Below, piece by piece: positions 7,485 through 15,187 of a DNA stretch of 20,913 bases (within the stretch, counting starts at the first letter, position 1; each line of letters starts with the position of its first letter). This DNA comes from RGIG5050 sp045636065 (GTDB lineage Bacteria; Verrucomicrobiota; Kiritimatiellia; RFP12; UBA1067): assembly GCA_045636065.1 (NCBI GenBank), contig JAZTWW010000050.1, positions 1 through 20,913 of the forward strand, written 5' to 3'. The notes under the pieces are model-generated. The model did not search any database and was not told where the DNA came from. It saw only the letters and a program-made list of their open reading frames with translations. Position numbers and translations under genes: made by a program.

Positions 7485-7532
7485 CCGTGTTGACAAACAG
7501 CCGTTTGCTAACTGCGTATTTGTCAACTACGG
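7485..7532 (+). promoter_or_regulatory. Inverted-repeat leader or operator of the ATPase gene
   Basis: CCGT-GTTGACAAA (7485-7497) is complementary to TTTGTCAAC-T-ACGG (7519-7532) over 13 bases with one bulged base. Between them, GTTTGCTAAC (7503-7512) can pair with GTTGACAAAC (7489-7498) at eight of ten positions. The 5' arm therefore has two mutually exclusive partners. The element begins at the predicted transcription start and ends four bases before the AAGGAG ribosome-binding site. It may be a repressor operator with three half-sites or an RNA switch controlling translation. No ligand is recognisable. Confidence 0.6.
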
Positions 7533-7547
7533 TGGAAGGAGAAAGAA

Positions 7548-8876
7548 ATGAAATTCTTTGGCCGTGAGACTGAGACTGCTGAACTTCTAAAAATCCGCGA
7601 CGACTCGAGAACCGCCGCCCGCATGACGGTTGTCACGGGGCGACGCCGTGTAGGCAAAACGGAGCTTATAACCCACGCGCTTGATGACGGCAAAGCGCCA
7701 TTCGTCTATTTCCTCATCACCCGCGCGCCGCAGGCGATAGTCTGCGAAAACCTCCAGAGAGAAATCGCCCGTGTCTTCTCTCGCCCGATGCCGGGGCGCA
7801 TAGAGCGTTTCGCCGACATCTTCCGTTTCATCATGGAAAAGGCAGAAACCACACCGCTGACACTGGTCGTGGACGAGTTCCAGGAGTTCGATCGCACCGC
7901 GCCCGAGGTCTACGGCGAAGTCGCCGGGATATGGGACAAGCTGCACAAGACCTCGCGCATCAACCTCATCTTCTGCGGCAGCGTGAACCGGCTTATGCAC
8001 AAGGTCTTCTTCAGCTACGCCGAACCTCTCTACGGGCGCAACACAGGAAGGCTTGAGCTCAAGCCGTTTCCGGTCTCGACGCTCAAGGAGATATTCTCCG
8101 CCCACGCCCCAGCGAATCGAACCTCATCCGATTTCCTCGATCTCTGGACGATAACGGGCGGCATAGCCAGATATGTCGAGCTTTTCATGGACGCACGGGC
8201 CTTCACCCGCGCCGCCATGCTAAAAACGGTGTTCGGCCCGGTCACGACTTTCGTTGACGAAGGCAAAACCATCCTGATAGAGGAATTCGGGCGCGATTAC
8301 GGCACGTATTTCGCCATACTCGCCGGCATCGCCGCAGGAAAGACCACGTTCGCCGAACTCAGCACCCTTCTTGGCATAGATGTCGGGGGCTATCTCACAA
8401 AGCTTGAGCGCGACTACTCCATCGTATCGCAAACCCGTCCGATCTTCGAGAAGACGAGAAACAAGAACTGCCACTACCGCATCGACGACTGCTTCTTCCG
8501 CTTCTGGTTCCGCTTCATATACCGCAACCAGTCGATGATCGAGCTCGGACGCTTCAAGGAACTCCAGTCGCTCACGGCTCGCGACCTCGACGCCTTCTCC
8601 GGCTACGCGCTGGAACGCTACTTCTTCTGGAAATTCGCAGAGGACACGTCATACACGCGCATGGGCGGATGGTGGGACAGGAGGGGCGAGAACGAAATCG
8701 ACCTAGTCTGCGAAGACGCCATAAACGGGCGGCTCGACTTCTATGAGATCAAACGCGACGAGCGCCGGATCGATCTCGCGGCGCTCAAGGCGAAGACCGA
8801 GGCATTCTACGCCAAGAATCCCGACCTTCGCAGCCTCGCCAGCGAATGCCGCGGCCTCTCTCTCAGCGAAATGTAG
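7548..8876 (+). CDS. ATPase_2/DUF234-type P-loop ATPase
   Basis: This is a 442-residue STAND-like AAA+ ATPase of the archaeal-ATPase family (ATPase_2 plus DUF234). Walker A is GRRRVGKT at 31-38 and Walker B LTLVVDEFQ at about 104-112. LIFCGSVNRLM and YGRNTGRLELKPF follow, as is typical of the family, then a winged-helix-like middle (TFAELSTLLGIDVGGYLTKLERDYSIV). The C-terminal DUF234 segment includes GENEIDLV...DFYEIKRDE, whose E-x-D...ExK arrangement resembles a PD-(D/E)XK nuclease fold. The start ATG has AAGGAG six bases upstream. It is the only long plus-strand protein gene and appears monocistronic. Members are numerous in Bacteroidetes, PVC and archaeal genomes, often in accessory regions, with poorly understood roles. 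The inverted-repeat leader suggests tight control. Confidence 0.88.
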   Translation: MKFFGRETETAELLKIRDDSRTAARMTVVTGRRRVGKTELITHALDDGKAPFVYFLITRAPQAIVCENLQREIARVFSRPMPGRIERFADIFRFIMEKAETTPLTLVVDEFQEFDRTAPEVYGEVAGIWDKLHKTSRINLIFCGSVNRLMHKVFFSYAEPLYGRNTGRLELKPFPVSTLKEIFSAHAPANRTSSDFLDLWTITGGIARYVELFMDARAFTRAAMLKTVFGPVTTFVDEGKTILIEEFGRDYGTYFAILAGIAAGKTTFAELSTLLGIDVGGYLTKLERDYSIVSQTRPIFEKTRNKNCHYRIDDCFFRFWFRFIYRNQSMIELGRFKELQSLTARDLDAFSGYALERYFFWKFAEDTSYTRMGGWWDRRGENEIDLVCEDAINGRLDFYEIKRDERRIDLAALKAKTEAFYAKNPDLRSLASECRGLSLSEM

Positions 8877-8895
8877 GCTGGAGTCGACCCGATAA

Positions 8896-8976
8896 TTATT
8901 TCATTGGAACCGGCTGGTTGTTCATCGCACGCATCAAGTCGCGCAGTGTGCTGTCCAGGAAAGGCTTGCACAAAAT
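8896..8976 (-). pseudogene. Coding-like remnant in frame after the preceding stop
   Basis: After the TAA of the upstream minus-strand gene the same frame stays open for 26 codons to a TAA at 8898-8896. The predicted tail, ending LRDLMRAMNNQPVPMK, is amphipathic and its codons are GC-rich like the core genes, unlike the AT-richer gene before it. No start codon with a ribosome site precedes it. It may be the 3' remnant of a displaced gene or the original C-terminus of the upstream gene. I do not recognise the protein. Confidence 0.35.
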
Positions 8977-9570
8977 TTATTCCGGTGCATAGAAAACCCC
9001 ATGTTGGATATATTCGTCCACAAAAGCAGATTCTGCTCCAGACAATATATTTTCATAGCTATTCGTCTCACCTGTTATGCTTATAAGCTTAATGATCAGA
9101 TTGCTGACCGCCGGTTCGTAATAAAGCCTGTAGAAGTTTTCCTTTATACCTCTGCGACCTGAGAAGGCTTCATACCAGCAAAGCTCCTGCAAAGACACAT
9201 TACCTTCCAGGCATTCATCGGCAAGCTTATTGAAAAACGGCAAATGGAATTCCCAGCCATACTGCCACCCCACCCCCAAAATGAAACATCTCTCCGTCTG
9301 GTTTGTGGCTATATCATCAATATGCGTCAGAACATTATACCAATCATTGGAAACCTCAGAGGCGAAAGAACGGAATTGAGAAGTGTTCTGAAAGTACATT
9401 CCACCTATCTCCATGACCGACTCTGGCTCCAAATGACGAGGCGGGATTGAGGATTCCAAAGCATCCATTGCATTTCTTACGCCAGCGAAATCCGACCACG
9501 CGCACACTCCAGACCAAAGTGCACACACCGCTAGCGAAATGGACATTGACAGTTTCATTTGCGCCATCAT
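8977..9570 (-). CDS. Hypothetical secreted protein
   Basis: This is a 197-residue protein from ATG at 9570, or 193 from ATG at 9558. A TTG at 9597 would add nine residues but has no properly spaced ribosome site. The N-terminus MKLSMSISLAVCALWSGVCAWSD is a convincing Sec signal peptide with probable cleavage after VCA. The mature part holds several Trp/Tyr-rich blocks (RCFILGVGWQYGWEFHLPFF; LQELCWYEAF) and three cysteines, and no known catalytic motif. The gene is AT-richer than the surrounding core genes and sits beside another unknown secreted protein, so it may be accessory DNA. Only weak ribosome-binding signals precede either ATG. The family is not recognised. Confidence 0.6.
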   Translation of the reverse strand: MMAQMKLSMSISLAVCALWSGVCAWSDFAGVRNAMDALESSIPPRHLEPESVMEIGGMYFQNTSQFRSFASEVSNDWYNVLTHIDDIATNQTERCFILGVGWQYGWEFHLPFFNKLADECLEGNVSLQELCWYEAFSGRRGIKENFYRLYYEPAVSNLIIKLISITGETNSYENILSGAESAFVDEYIQHGVFYAPE

Positions 9571-9613
9571 TTTACCAAAAAACCAACGTGTTCTCAACCT
9601 TTAATTTTCTTGT

Positions 9614-9641
9614 GTGTGGATTGCGGAAGTAAGCGCACCGG
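9614..9641. repeat. 28-base dispersed repeat, copy 2
   Basis: This is an exact 28-base match to 2106-2133, in the same orientation. It begins 44 bases upstream of the chosen start of the secreted-protein gene. Both copies precede minus-strand genes (hydE and this one). The 128-base gap between the two secreted-protein genes otherwise holds only AT-rich sequence with weak -10-like patches (TATTAA, TATTAT) lacking good -35 partners. Confidence 0.75.
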
Positions 9642-9725
9642 CAAATACCTCTATTAATACCACTATATGGAGATAATACCCCTTTAGAGCGCTTTCAGCA
9701 CGGAACCGCAACTTGCAGTTTGTGG

Positions 9726-10622
9726 TTACCTGTCTAATCTCGCTGGGACTCCATTGATGTATATCTTTCTCATAGACCCATCAGGATTCACACGATAGAG
9801 TTCTCCGGTATTACGATCAATTTTTATCGGATCAGCATTTCCATAAGCGCCTTTATGAGAAACCTCTTCGAGATTATGTTCTGCCATTGTCTTTCGCTCT
9901 GCCTGCGTTGTTCCTGTTATCCGGTCTATTTCCAACTCATGCTTCTGTCTCATATCTTCGTTGTGTATTCTACGTGCTTCCAAGTCCGCCCTCCTTTCAT
10001 CAAGTTGGGCAGCTTGCCTTTCAGTAAAATACCTACTGGCCTTCCTACTGGTTTCTGCCGCCCTAATAACTTCTGGGTCGTTAAAAGCGGGGTCGAACAC
10101 TACGCCTTTGGGATGATACTCATTATAATCTGGGAACCACATTCCGGGATCCCCCAATTGTTCTGTCGGTTGATAATGACTTGACACTCCTCCACCTATA
10201 ATAGGAGACACTGGCGACGCCACAATGGGCGGTGGCGCAACATTAGAACTCCTTTCATTACTGTTTCCAGGCAGGGGCTGCTTTATATCGGGTGTGTTAT
10301 GGTTGCCCTTATTCTGTATTTGCGGCCCGTTGGCACTCTCAACCAACAGCTCTTCCGCCAAAGCTAGGACAACTTCATTTGGAACCCCTGCTTGCACAAA
10401 TCCTTCTAGAAAATCCAATTTTAATTCGATTGAACACTTGTCCCACTCAGTACCTACAAGACTGGCTGTCGCCTGCTTTATCGCAGCAACTTGCTCTTCA
10501 ACCGAAATATCATTCGCCTTGCAACTAAATGAGAAAAGCAAAAGTGCCAAAGCATACACAAGACAATTCCTTTTGACCGCGAGTCTCGTTCGCTTGCCAT
10601 TGATCATTTTTTCTGTTGTCAC
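9726..10622 (-). CDS. Hypothetical exported protein, Pro/Asn-rich and coiled-coil
   Basis: This is a 298-residue protein of unknown family. GTG at 10622 is chosen because AAGGA lies about eight bases upstream; ATG at 10607, five codons later, is the alternative. The open frame extends upstream into murF, but that part is only a shadow. A basic N-terminus and hydrophobic stretch (CLVYALALLLFSFS) make a signal peptide, with likely cleavage after CKA. A helical segment follows (EEQVAAIKQATASLV...LDFLEGFVQAG), then a Pro/Asn/Ser-rich linker, then a charged probable coiled coil (RQAAQLDERRADLEARRIHN...) and a short C-terminal NTGELYRVNPDGSMRKIYI block. It lies 43 bases after murF on the same strand, so it may end that operon, yet it is AT-richer. 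It may be periplasmic or surface-associated. Confidence 0.65.
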   Translation of the reverse strand: MTTEKMINGKRTRLAVKRNCLVYALALLLFSFSCKANDISVEEQVAAIKQATASLVGTEWDKCSIELKLDFLEGFVQAGVPNEVVLALAEELLVESANGPQIQNKGNHNTPDIKQPLPGNSNERSSNVAPPPIVASPVSPIIGGGVSSHYQPTEQLGDPGMWFPDYNEYHPKGVVFDPAFNDPEVIRAAETSRKASRYFTERQAAQLDERRADLEARRIHNEDMRQKHELEIDRITGTTQAERKTMAEHNLEEVSHKGAYGNADPIKIDRNTGELYRVNPDGSMRKIYINGVPARLDR

Positions 10623-10665
10623 GGTTTTGTTCCTTTCTCCACTTGAAAATCTGTTATTGTTTAAC

Positions 10666-12003
10666 TTAGCCTTCCGGCAGTGCGCGCTCGAGGGCCATGC
10701 CGCGGCTGCCTTTGAGGAGGACGGCATCGCCCGGGCGCACCAGCTTTGCGAGAAGGAGCTTGGCCTCGGACGAGTCCTTGGCGGTAATGACGTTGACGTC
10801 GCAGCCAAGGCCGGCCGCCACCTCCTCGCCGATCCACCTGGATGCCCTCGTACCGACAAGAAGATACGCTTCGAATCCGAGCTCCCGCGCCCTTCTTCCC
10901 ACCTTGCGGTGCAGCGACTCCTCGTTGTCTCCGAGCTCGAACATGTCGCCCAGAACGACTATCCTCCTTGAGAACGCGCCATCGCGCCCCTCGACCGTCT
11001 TGAAAGTCTCGAGGCTCGCGATCATGCTTGCGGGATTGGCGTTGTAGGCATCGTCTATATACACCACGCCGCCACTTTCGCTTACGCTCCAGCGTCCCCC
11101 GGGAAGACTGAAATCCGCTAGGGACTTGAGGCAGTCTTCCATCTTTGCGCCGAATCTCCGGGCGACCTCCCAGGCGAGGCGCGCGTTGCGCGCATTGTGG
11201 ACGCCCGGAAGCCGCAGCTTAAGAGCCTCCCTGATCAGCCGGAACGCCTCATCATCATCTGGAACGACAGCAACCGGCGCGCGCGAGATCGACTTGAGGA
11301 TATCCAGCCTGTCGCACCACGAGCCAAGGGCCGCGAAACCGTCAGGCGGAAGAGCCGCGAGAAGCGCACCCTTCTCGCGGGCCGTTCCGTCGCGCGTCTT
11401 GAAGAACTCGATGTGCGCATCGCCGATCGAGGCTATGACTCCGGCGTCAGGCTGGGCTATCGCCGCAAGTGGCGCAATCTCGCCCGGATGGTTGGTCCCC
11501 ATCTCGTACACGGCGAATTTCGCGTCGCGCGGCGTGGAGAGAACGGTCACTGGAAGCCCGAGATCGTTGTTGAAGTTCCCCGCCGTCGCATGGGTTTTCC
11601 CCACGGTCGAAAGGAAAGTCTTGAGAAGCTCCTTTGTTGTCGTCTTCCCGGCGCTTCCCGTTACGCCGACGGCGACCATCCCACCCTCGCGCAGCGCGGC
11701 GCGGTAACTGCGCGCGGCCGCCTGGAGAGCTGCAAGGGGATCGTCCACCGCGACGAGAGGGAGGTCTTGCGCGCCATCCTCCTTCTCCGCCCACGACCTC
11801 CTGACAAGCGCAAGCGATGCGCCGGATGCGATCGCCGCGCGGACGAAATCGTGCCCATCGGCCTTCTCGCCCTTGAGCGCCACGTACATCATCCCGGGCT
11901 TTATCCTGCGCGAATCGAAATCGACGCCCTCGAACGAACGGCCTTCGGCTGCCGCTCCTGCGGCGGCGCCCGTCCACGATGAAAGTTCCTCTGCCGTAAT
12001 CAT
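10666..12003 (-). CDS. murF: UDP-MurNAc-tripeptide:D-Ala-D-Ala ligase MurF
   Basis: This 445-residue cytoplasmic ligase adds D-alanyl-D-alanine to UDP-MurNAc-tripeptide, the last cytoplasmic step in building the peptidoglycan peptide. An N-terminal UDP-binding domain (VDFDSRRIKPGMMYVALKGEKADGH) is followed by the ATP loop TGSAGKTTT at 115-123, NFNNDLGLP near 143, YEMGTNHPGEI and SIGDAHIEFF. The C-terminal domain carries VYIDDAYNANPASM and VVLGDMFELGDNEESLH. The length matches the family. The ATG lies one base after the L,D-transpeptidase stop, with GGTGAG about nine bases upstream inside that gene's last codons. Its position next to an L,D-transpeptidase links it to the cell wall; the usual mur/dcw neighbours are absent. 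Confidence 0.95.
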   Translation of the reverse strand: MITAEELSSWTGAAAGAAAEGRSFEGVDFDSRRIKPGMMYVALKGEKADGHDFVRAAIASGASLALVRRSWAEKEDGAQDLPLVAVDDPLAALQAAARSYRAALREGGMVAVGVTGSAGKTTTKELLKTFLSTVGKTHATAGNFNNDLGLPVTVLSTPRDAKFAVYEMGTNHPGEIAPLAAIAQPDAGVIASIGDAHIEFFKTRDGTAREKGALLAALPPDGFAALGSWCDRLDILKSISRAPVAVVPDDDEAFRLIREALKLRLPGVHNARNARLAWEVARRFGAKMEDCLKSLADFSLPGGRWSVSESGGVVYIDDAYNANPASMIASLETFKTVEGRDGAFSRRIVVLGDMFELGDNEESLHRKVGRRARELGFEAYLLVGTRASRWIGEEVAAGLGCDVNVITAKDSSEAKLLLAKLVRPGDAVLLKGSRGMALERALPEG

Positions 12004-12004
12004 T

Positions 12005-13135
12005 CTATTTGCTCACCTTTATGACGACGGGGGTGCCCACGTCGACGAGATTGTAGAAATGCACCGCGTTCCAGTTCGCGAGCCTGAAGCAGCCGTGGCT
12101 CTCGGCCCTGCCGATCTGCTCGGGGTACGGGGTGCCGTGGATTCCGTACCCGGGAAGCGAAAGCCCGATCCATGCGCGCCCGACGGGGTTGTTGGGCCCG
12201 GGAGGGAGTATGCAGCGGCCGTTGCCCTCGCCAGGCTTTTCGGGCGTATAGGTGTAGTTCGGGTTCTCCGCAAGCGACACCACCTTAAGCTCCCCTTCCG
12301 GCGGAAGATTCTCCTTCGACGCCGCGATCGAGCATGGCGCGAACGATATGACCGTGCCCTTCGCATCGTACGCCGTCACGCTCGGCGGCAATGGCCCGCC
12401 CCAGCGCACTTCAAGCCGCGCCGCTTTGGCGGTCTTGCGCCGTTCACGCTCTTCCATCGAAAGGAACTGCTCGTCGTTCACGTTGGGGATCACAACCTTC
12501 GTGCCCGGGGGCGGATCCGGCCATTGGACGGAGGGGTTCAGCTTCTTCACGGCCTTCTGCGACGAGTGCCCAAGCTCGGAATAGTATTCGAGAAGCGTCT
12601 CGTACCCGAGATCGGTGTACTCCGACTTCTCGGCCGGCGTCGCGGGAAGAGGCCCCATCACGGCCTCCATCGCCTCGTCGTCCACGGTGACCGTTTTCAG
12701 AAGCGGCGGAATCTCGAAGTTGTCCTTCCAAAGCTCCTGAAGCGTCTTTTCGCGCTCCTCGGCCGTGGCGCAGGGAAACGGCGCGTGCCCTATACTGCGG
12801 GCGTACGCATCAAGAGCCATGCTGCTTTTAAGACCCCACACTCCATCTATGCACCCGACGTAGAACCCGCGCCTGTCGAGAGTCGTCTGTATCCCCATCT
12901 CCGCTCCGCCGGCCATGGCGCATACTGCGGCTATGACCACAAGGAGGAAGGCAAGCGCCTTCTTCCACGCCTTGGGCTCTTTCGGGCGCGTCCTCGCCGC
13001 TTTCGCATCGCCGTCACGCTCGCGCACACGCCTTATCGCCTCAAGCGCGGGATGGAGCCTGTCCCCTCTAAGAAGCGCGGCCGCGCCTCCAAGACATGCG
13101 ATGACCGCAACTATCCTGAAAATCCATTCAGCCAT
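12005..13135 (-). CDS. Membrane-anchored YkuD L,D-transpeptidase
   Basis: This is a 376-residue envelope enzyme expected to make 3-3 peptidoglycan cross-links or attach proteins to the wall. There are two hydrophobic segments (about residues 5-22 and 58-77) with a basic cytoplasmic-looking loop between them. A peptidoglycan-binding-like repeat follows at about 81-115 (GIQTTLDRRGFYVGCIDGVWG). Next comes a LysM-like stretch, KLNPSVQWPDPPPGTKVVIPN. The C-terminal YkuD domain has GRAWIGLSLPGYGIHGTP and the catalytic SHGCFRLAN. The start is ATG at 13135: GGAGGA lies six bases upstream, whereas the ATG six codons earlier has none. It overlaps the gluQ end by eight bases and leads directly into murF. 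An N-terminal double-membrane anchor is less common than a simple signal peptide. Confidence 0.9.
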   Translation of the reverse strand: MAEWIFRIVAVIACLGGAAALLRGDRLHPALEAIRRVRERDGDAKAARTRPKEPKAWKKALAFLLVVIAAVCAMAGGAEMGIQTTLDRRGFYVGCIDGVWGLKSSMALDAYARSIGHAPFPCATAEEREKTLQELWKDNFEIPPLLKTVTVDDEAMEAVMGPLPATPAEKSEYTDLGYETLLEYYSELGHSSQKAVKKLNPSVQWPDPPPGTKVVIPNVNDEQFLSMEERERRKTAKAARLEVRWGGPLPPSVTAYDAKGTVISFAPCSIAASKENLPPEGELKVVSLAENPNYTYTPEKPGEGNGRCILPPGPNNPVGRAWIGLSLPGYGIHGTPYPEQIGRAESHGCFRLANWNAVHFYNLVDVGTPVVIKVSK

Positions 13136-14084
13136 TTTGCATCCTCCACTCATCTATGCCCACCGGGCGGTGCGGAACGGTGTCCAGCGTCGCCTCGCCG
13201 ACGAGATCCTTGAGCCCCACGGGCGAACCGTCGCCCCAGCCGCATGTAAAGGCAAGCTTTCCTATTATCGCCTCAGGGCTTAGGCCCTCGGCCCTGTAGC
13301 GCGAGATCCTGGTGTCGCCGTGGCGCTTCGCAAGGCGCCTTCCGTCGGGGCCGACGACGAGCGGCACATGGCAATACGACGGCGCCGCGCCGCCAAGGGC
13401 GCGCGCCACCATGATCTGCGCCGGCGTCGCGGCAAGGAGATCGTCGCCTCTTACAACCTCCGTTATCCCCATCTCAAGGTCGTCCACGACAACCGCAAGA
13501 GTGTATCCGGCGCCGTCCCTGTCGCGGGCGAGCGGAAAGTCGCCCAGGACGGCGGGTACGTCCACGGAGCAATGGCCGGCAAAAACGTCGTCGAACTTGA
13601 CCGGGCCATCGTAGACGAGCGGATCGGAGGCGCTGAAGCGCCAGCAAGGCGTTCTTGGGGCTATCGCCGAAGCGGCATCATCCCAGCTAAAGTACCGTCC
13701 CTTGCAGGTCGAGGGATAGAAGAGCTGTTCGCCGTCGTGCGGCGCTGACTGCGCAGCCTCCACGTCGCGGCGCGAACACGTGCATGGATAGGCGAGGCCG
13801 CGCGCGAAAAGCGAATCGACCGCCTCGCGGTAGAGAGCCTTGCGTTCGCTCTGGACATACTCCTCGTCCCAGTCGAAGCCGAGCCACCTCAGATCGTCCA
13901 TCGCCTCCTTCGCGGCGCCGGCCTTGTCGCGGGGATGGTCAAGGTCCTCCGTCCTGTATACGAGCCGCCCTCCGGCCTGCCTGGCCCTGAGCCAGGCGAT
14001 CATGAAAGTGCGCACGTTCCCGAGGTGCAGCGCACCTGTGGGGGACGGGGCGAGACGCCCGACATATGTGCGGCTTCCGCTCAC
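13128..14084 (-). CDS. gluQ: Glutamyl-Q tRNA(Asp) synthetase
   Basis: This is a 318-residue truncated class I synthetase that lacks an anticodon-binding domain. In the family it activates glutamate and attaches it to queuosine at position 34 of tRNA(Asp). APSPTGALHLGN (residues 12-23) is the HIGH signature and LAKRHGD (251-257) replaces KMSKS, as is usual for this family. Zinc-ligand candidates Cys101, Cys103, Tyr123 and Cys127 follow the CxC...Y...C pattern. YRTEDLDHPR contains the glutamate-binding region. The start is GTG at 14084, with GAGGAG upstream and a GTGA overlap with the methyltransferase stop. A discriminating full-length GltX is less likely because of length. It sits beside other RNA-related genes. 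Confidence 0.92.
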   Translation of the reverse strand: MSGSRTYVGRLAPSPTGALHLGNVRTFMIAWLRARQAGGRLVYRTEDLDHPRDKAGAAKEAMDDLRWLGFDWDEEYVQSERKALYREAVDSLFARGLAYPCTCSRRDVEAAQSAPHDGEQLFYPSTCKGRYFSWDDAASAIAPRTPCWRFSASDPLVYDGPVKFDDVFAGHCSVDVPAVLGDFPLARDRDGAGYTLAVVVDDLEMGITEVVRGDDLLAATPAQIMVARALGGAAPSYCHVPLVVGPDGRRLAKRHGDTRISRYRAEGLSPEAIIGKLAFTCGWGDGSPVGLKDLVGEATLDTVPHRPVGIDEWRMQNG

Positions 14085-15187
14085 CTGACGCTCCTCAGAA
14101 CGGCGTATCCGCGCCTTGCAATCACATCTACCTTGCCGAAGTACTTCTCCTGGAGGGCCTTGAGCCCCGTGGCGGTCTTCACGACACTAAGGCACACGCC
14201 ACCCTTCTTGAGGATGCGCCATGCCGTGGAGATGAACGTCTCGGCGATCTTGTATTCGCTGTAGTACGGAGGGTTCCCGAGGAAAAGGTCGTACTCGCCA
14301 ACGACCTTGCGGTTCAAGCCGTCGTCGCTCAGGACGAAATCGACGCCATCAAGACCGAACCTTGAGGCATTGCGCCTTGAAGCCTCGACGGCTCTCGCGT
14401 GCGAGTCGATCAAGGTTAGCCCCACGCCTCCATCAGCCTTTGCGTGCATGGCGGCAAGAAGCCCCACAAGTCCGCACCCCGCGCCCATGTCGACGACCTT
14501 CATTCCGCCTTTTATCTCGCGGCATGCGATTTCGGCGAGCGCCAGCCCGCCCGCATCGACGCGGCGGTGGCAGAAGCAGCCCGGGAGGCTTTCGAACTTG
14601 AGAGTCTCGTCTCCCGGGACGCTTGCATCCCAGAGCGCGGAGAAGTTCCGCCTCTTTTCAAGCGGCCCCTTCCTTACGCATCTGAAGACGGTCACATGGC
14701 GCTTGAACCTTTCGAACCCGCGCAGCTCGTACTTTGTCAAAGCCTCCTTCGGCTTGAGCTCCACGGGCCCCGCCTTCGCGAACACCTTCTTGACCGTGGC
14801 GAGCGCGTCGTCCCTGTCCCCTTCGAAGCTCGCGTAGAGGACGCCTCCATCCTTGAGGTTCTCGTGGATGTCCTCAAGCTGGTCGAGGACGAGCTCGGCG
14901 CTCATCGAGCGCGGCGTAGTCTGGAAGAAAGCCGCATCGTACGGGCCTTCAGGCACGTATGGAGTGCAGAAGAGCCTTTCGACGGGCGAGGCGCCTGCGG
15001 CGTTCATCCTGTCGCGGACGGCCTTGAAGTGGTGTATGTCGAAGACGTGGATCTTTACGTCAAGCCCGCGCGAAAGAAGCTCCAGGGGAAACGCCCCGGA
15101 GCGGTTGCCCGCAACGAGGACCTTTCCATTGGCGACTTCCTTCGGCAGCATGAAAAGCGCCTGTTCAGCATAGGTGAGCGAATTCAT
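14081..15187 (-). CDS. RsmC/RlmG-like SAM-dependent rRNA methyltransferase
   Basis: This is a 368-residue two-domain class I methyltransferase. Residues 1-170 look like a degenerate Rossmann domain (GKVLVAGNRSGAFPLELL). The C-terminal domain carries motif I VVDMGAGCGLVG (231-242) and NPPY (305-308), the motif of enzymes methylating exocyclic or ring nitrogens of bases. Such duplicated domains with an inactive N-terminal half are typical of RsmC, which makes m2G1207 in 16S rRNA, and of RlmG. The start ATG at 15187 has AAGGA ten bases upstream and overlaps the NYN gene by 23 bases. The upstream extension of the frame reads through the neighbour and is not used. The exact target base cannot be assigned. 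Confidence 0.85.
   Translation of the reverse strand: MNSLTYAEQALFMLPKEVANGKVLVAGNRSGAFPLELLSRGLDVKIHVFDIHHFKAVRDRMNAAGASPVERLFCTPYVPEGPYDAAFFQTTPRSMSAELVLDQLEDIHENLKDGGVLYASFEGDRDDALATVKKVFAKAGPVELKPKEALTKYELRGFERFKRHVTVFRCVRKGPLEKRRNFSALWDASVPGDETLKFESLPGCFCHRRVDAGGLALAEIACREIKGGMKVVDMGAGCGLVGLLAAMHAKADGGVGLTLIDSHARAVEASRRNASRFGLDGVDFVLSDDGLNRKVVGEYDLFLGNPPYYSEYKIAETFISTAWRILKKGGVCLSVVKTATGLKALQEKYFGKVDVIARRGYAVLRSVR

Noticed and set aside
7490..7522. Consensus TTGACA at 7490-7495 as a second ATPase promoter
   Set aside because: No -10-like hexamer lies 16-18 bases downstream; the sequence is better explained as part of the inverted repeat.
8903..8925. AACC-GGCT-GGTT as a terminator between the converging genes
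   Set aside because: The stem is only four pairs with no T-run, and the bases are explained by the coding-like tail.
10623..10859. N-terminal extension of the 9726-10622 gene into murF
   Set aside because: The extension is a murF shadow with no signal sequence. The proper start has a ribosome site and is followed by a signal peptide.
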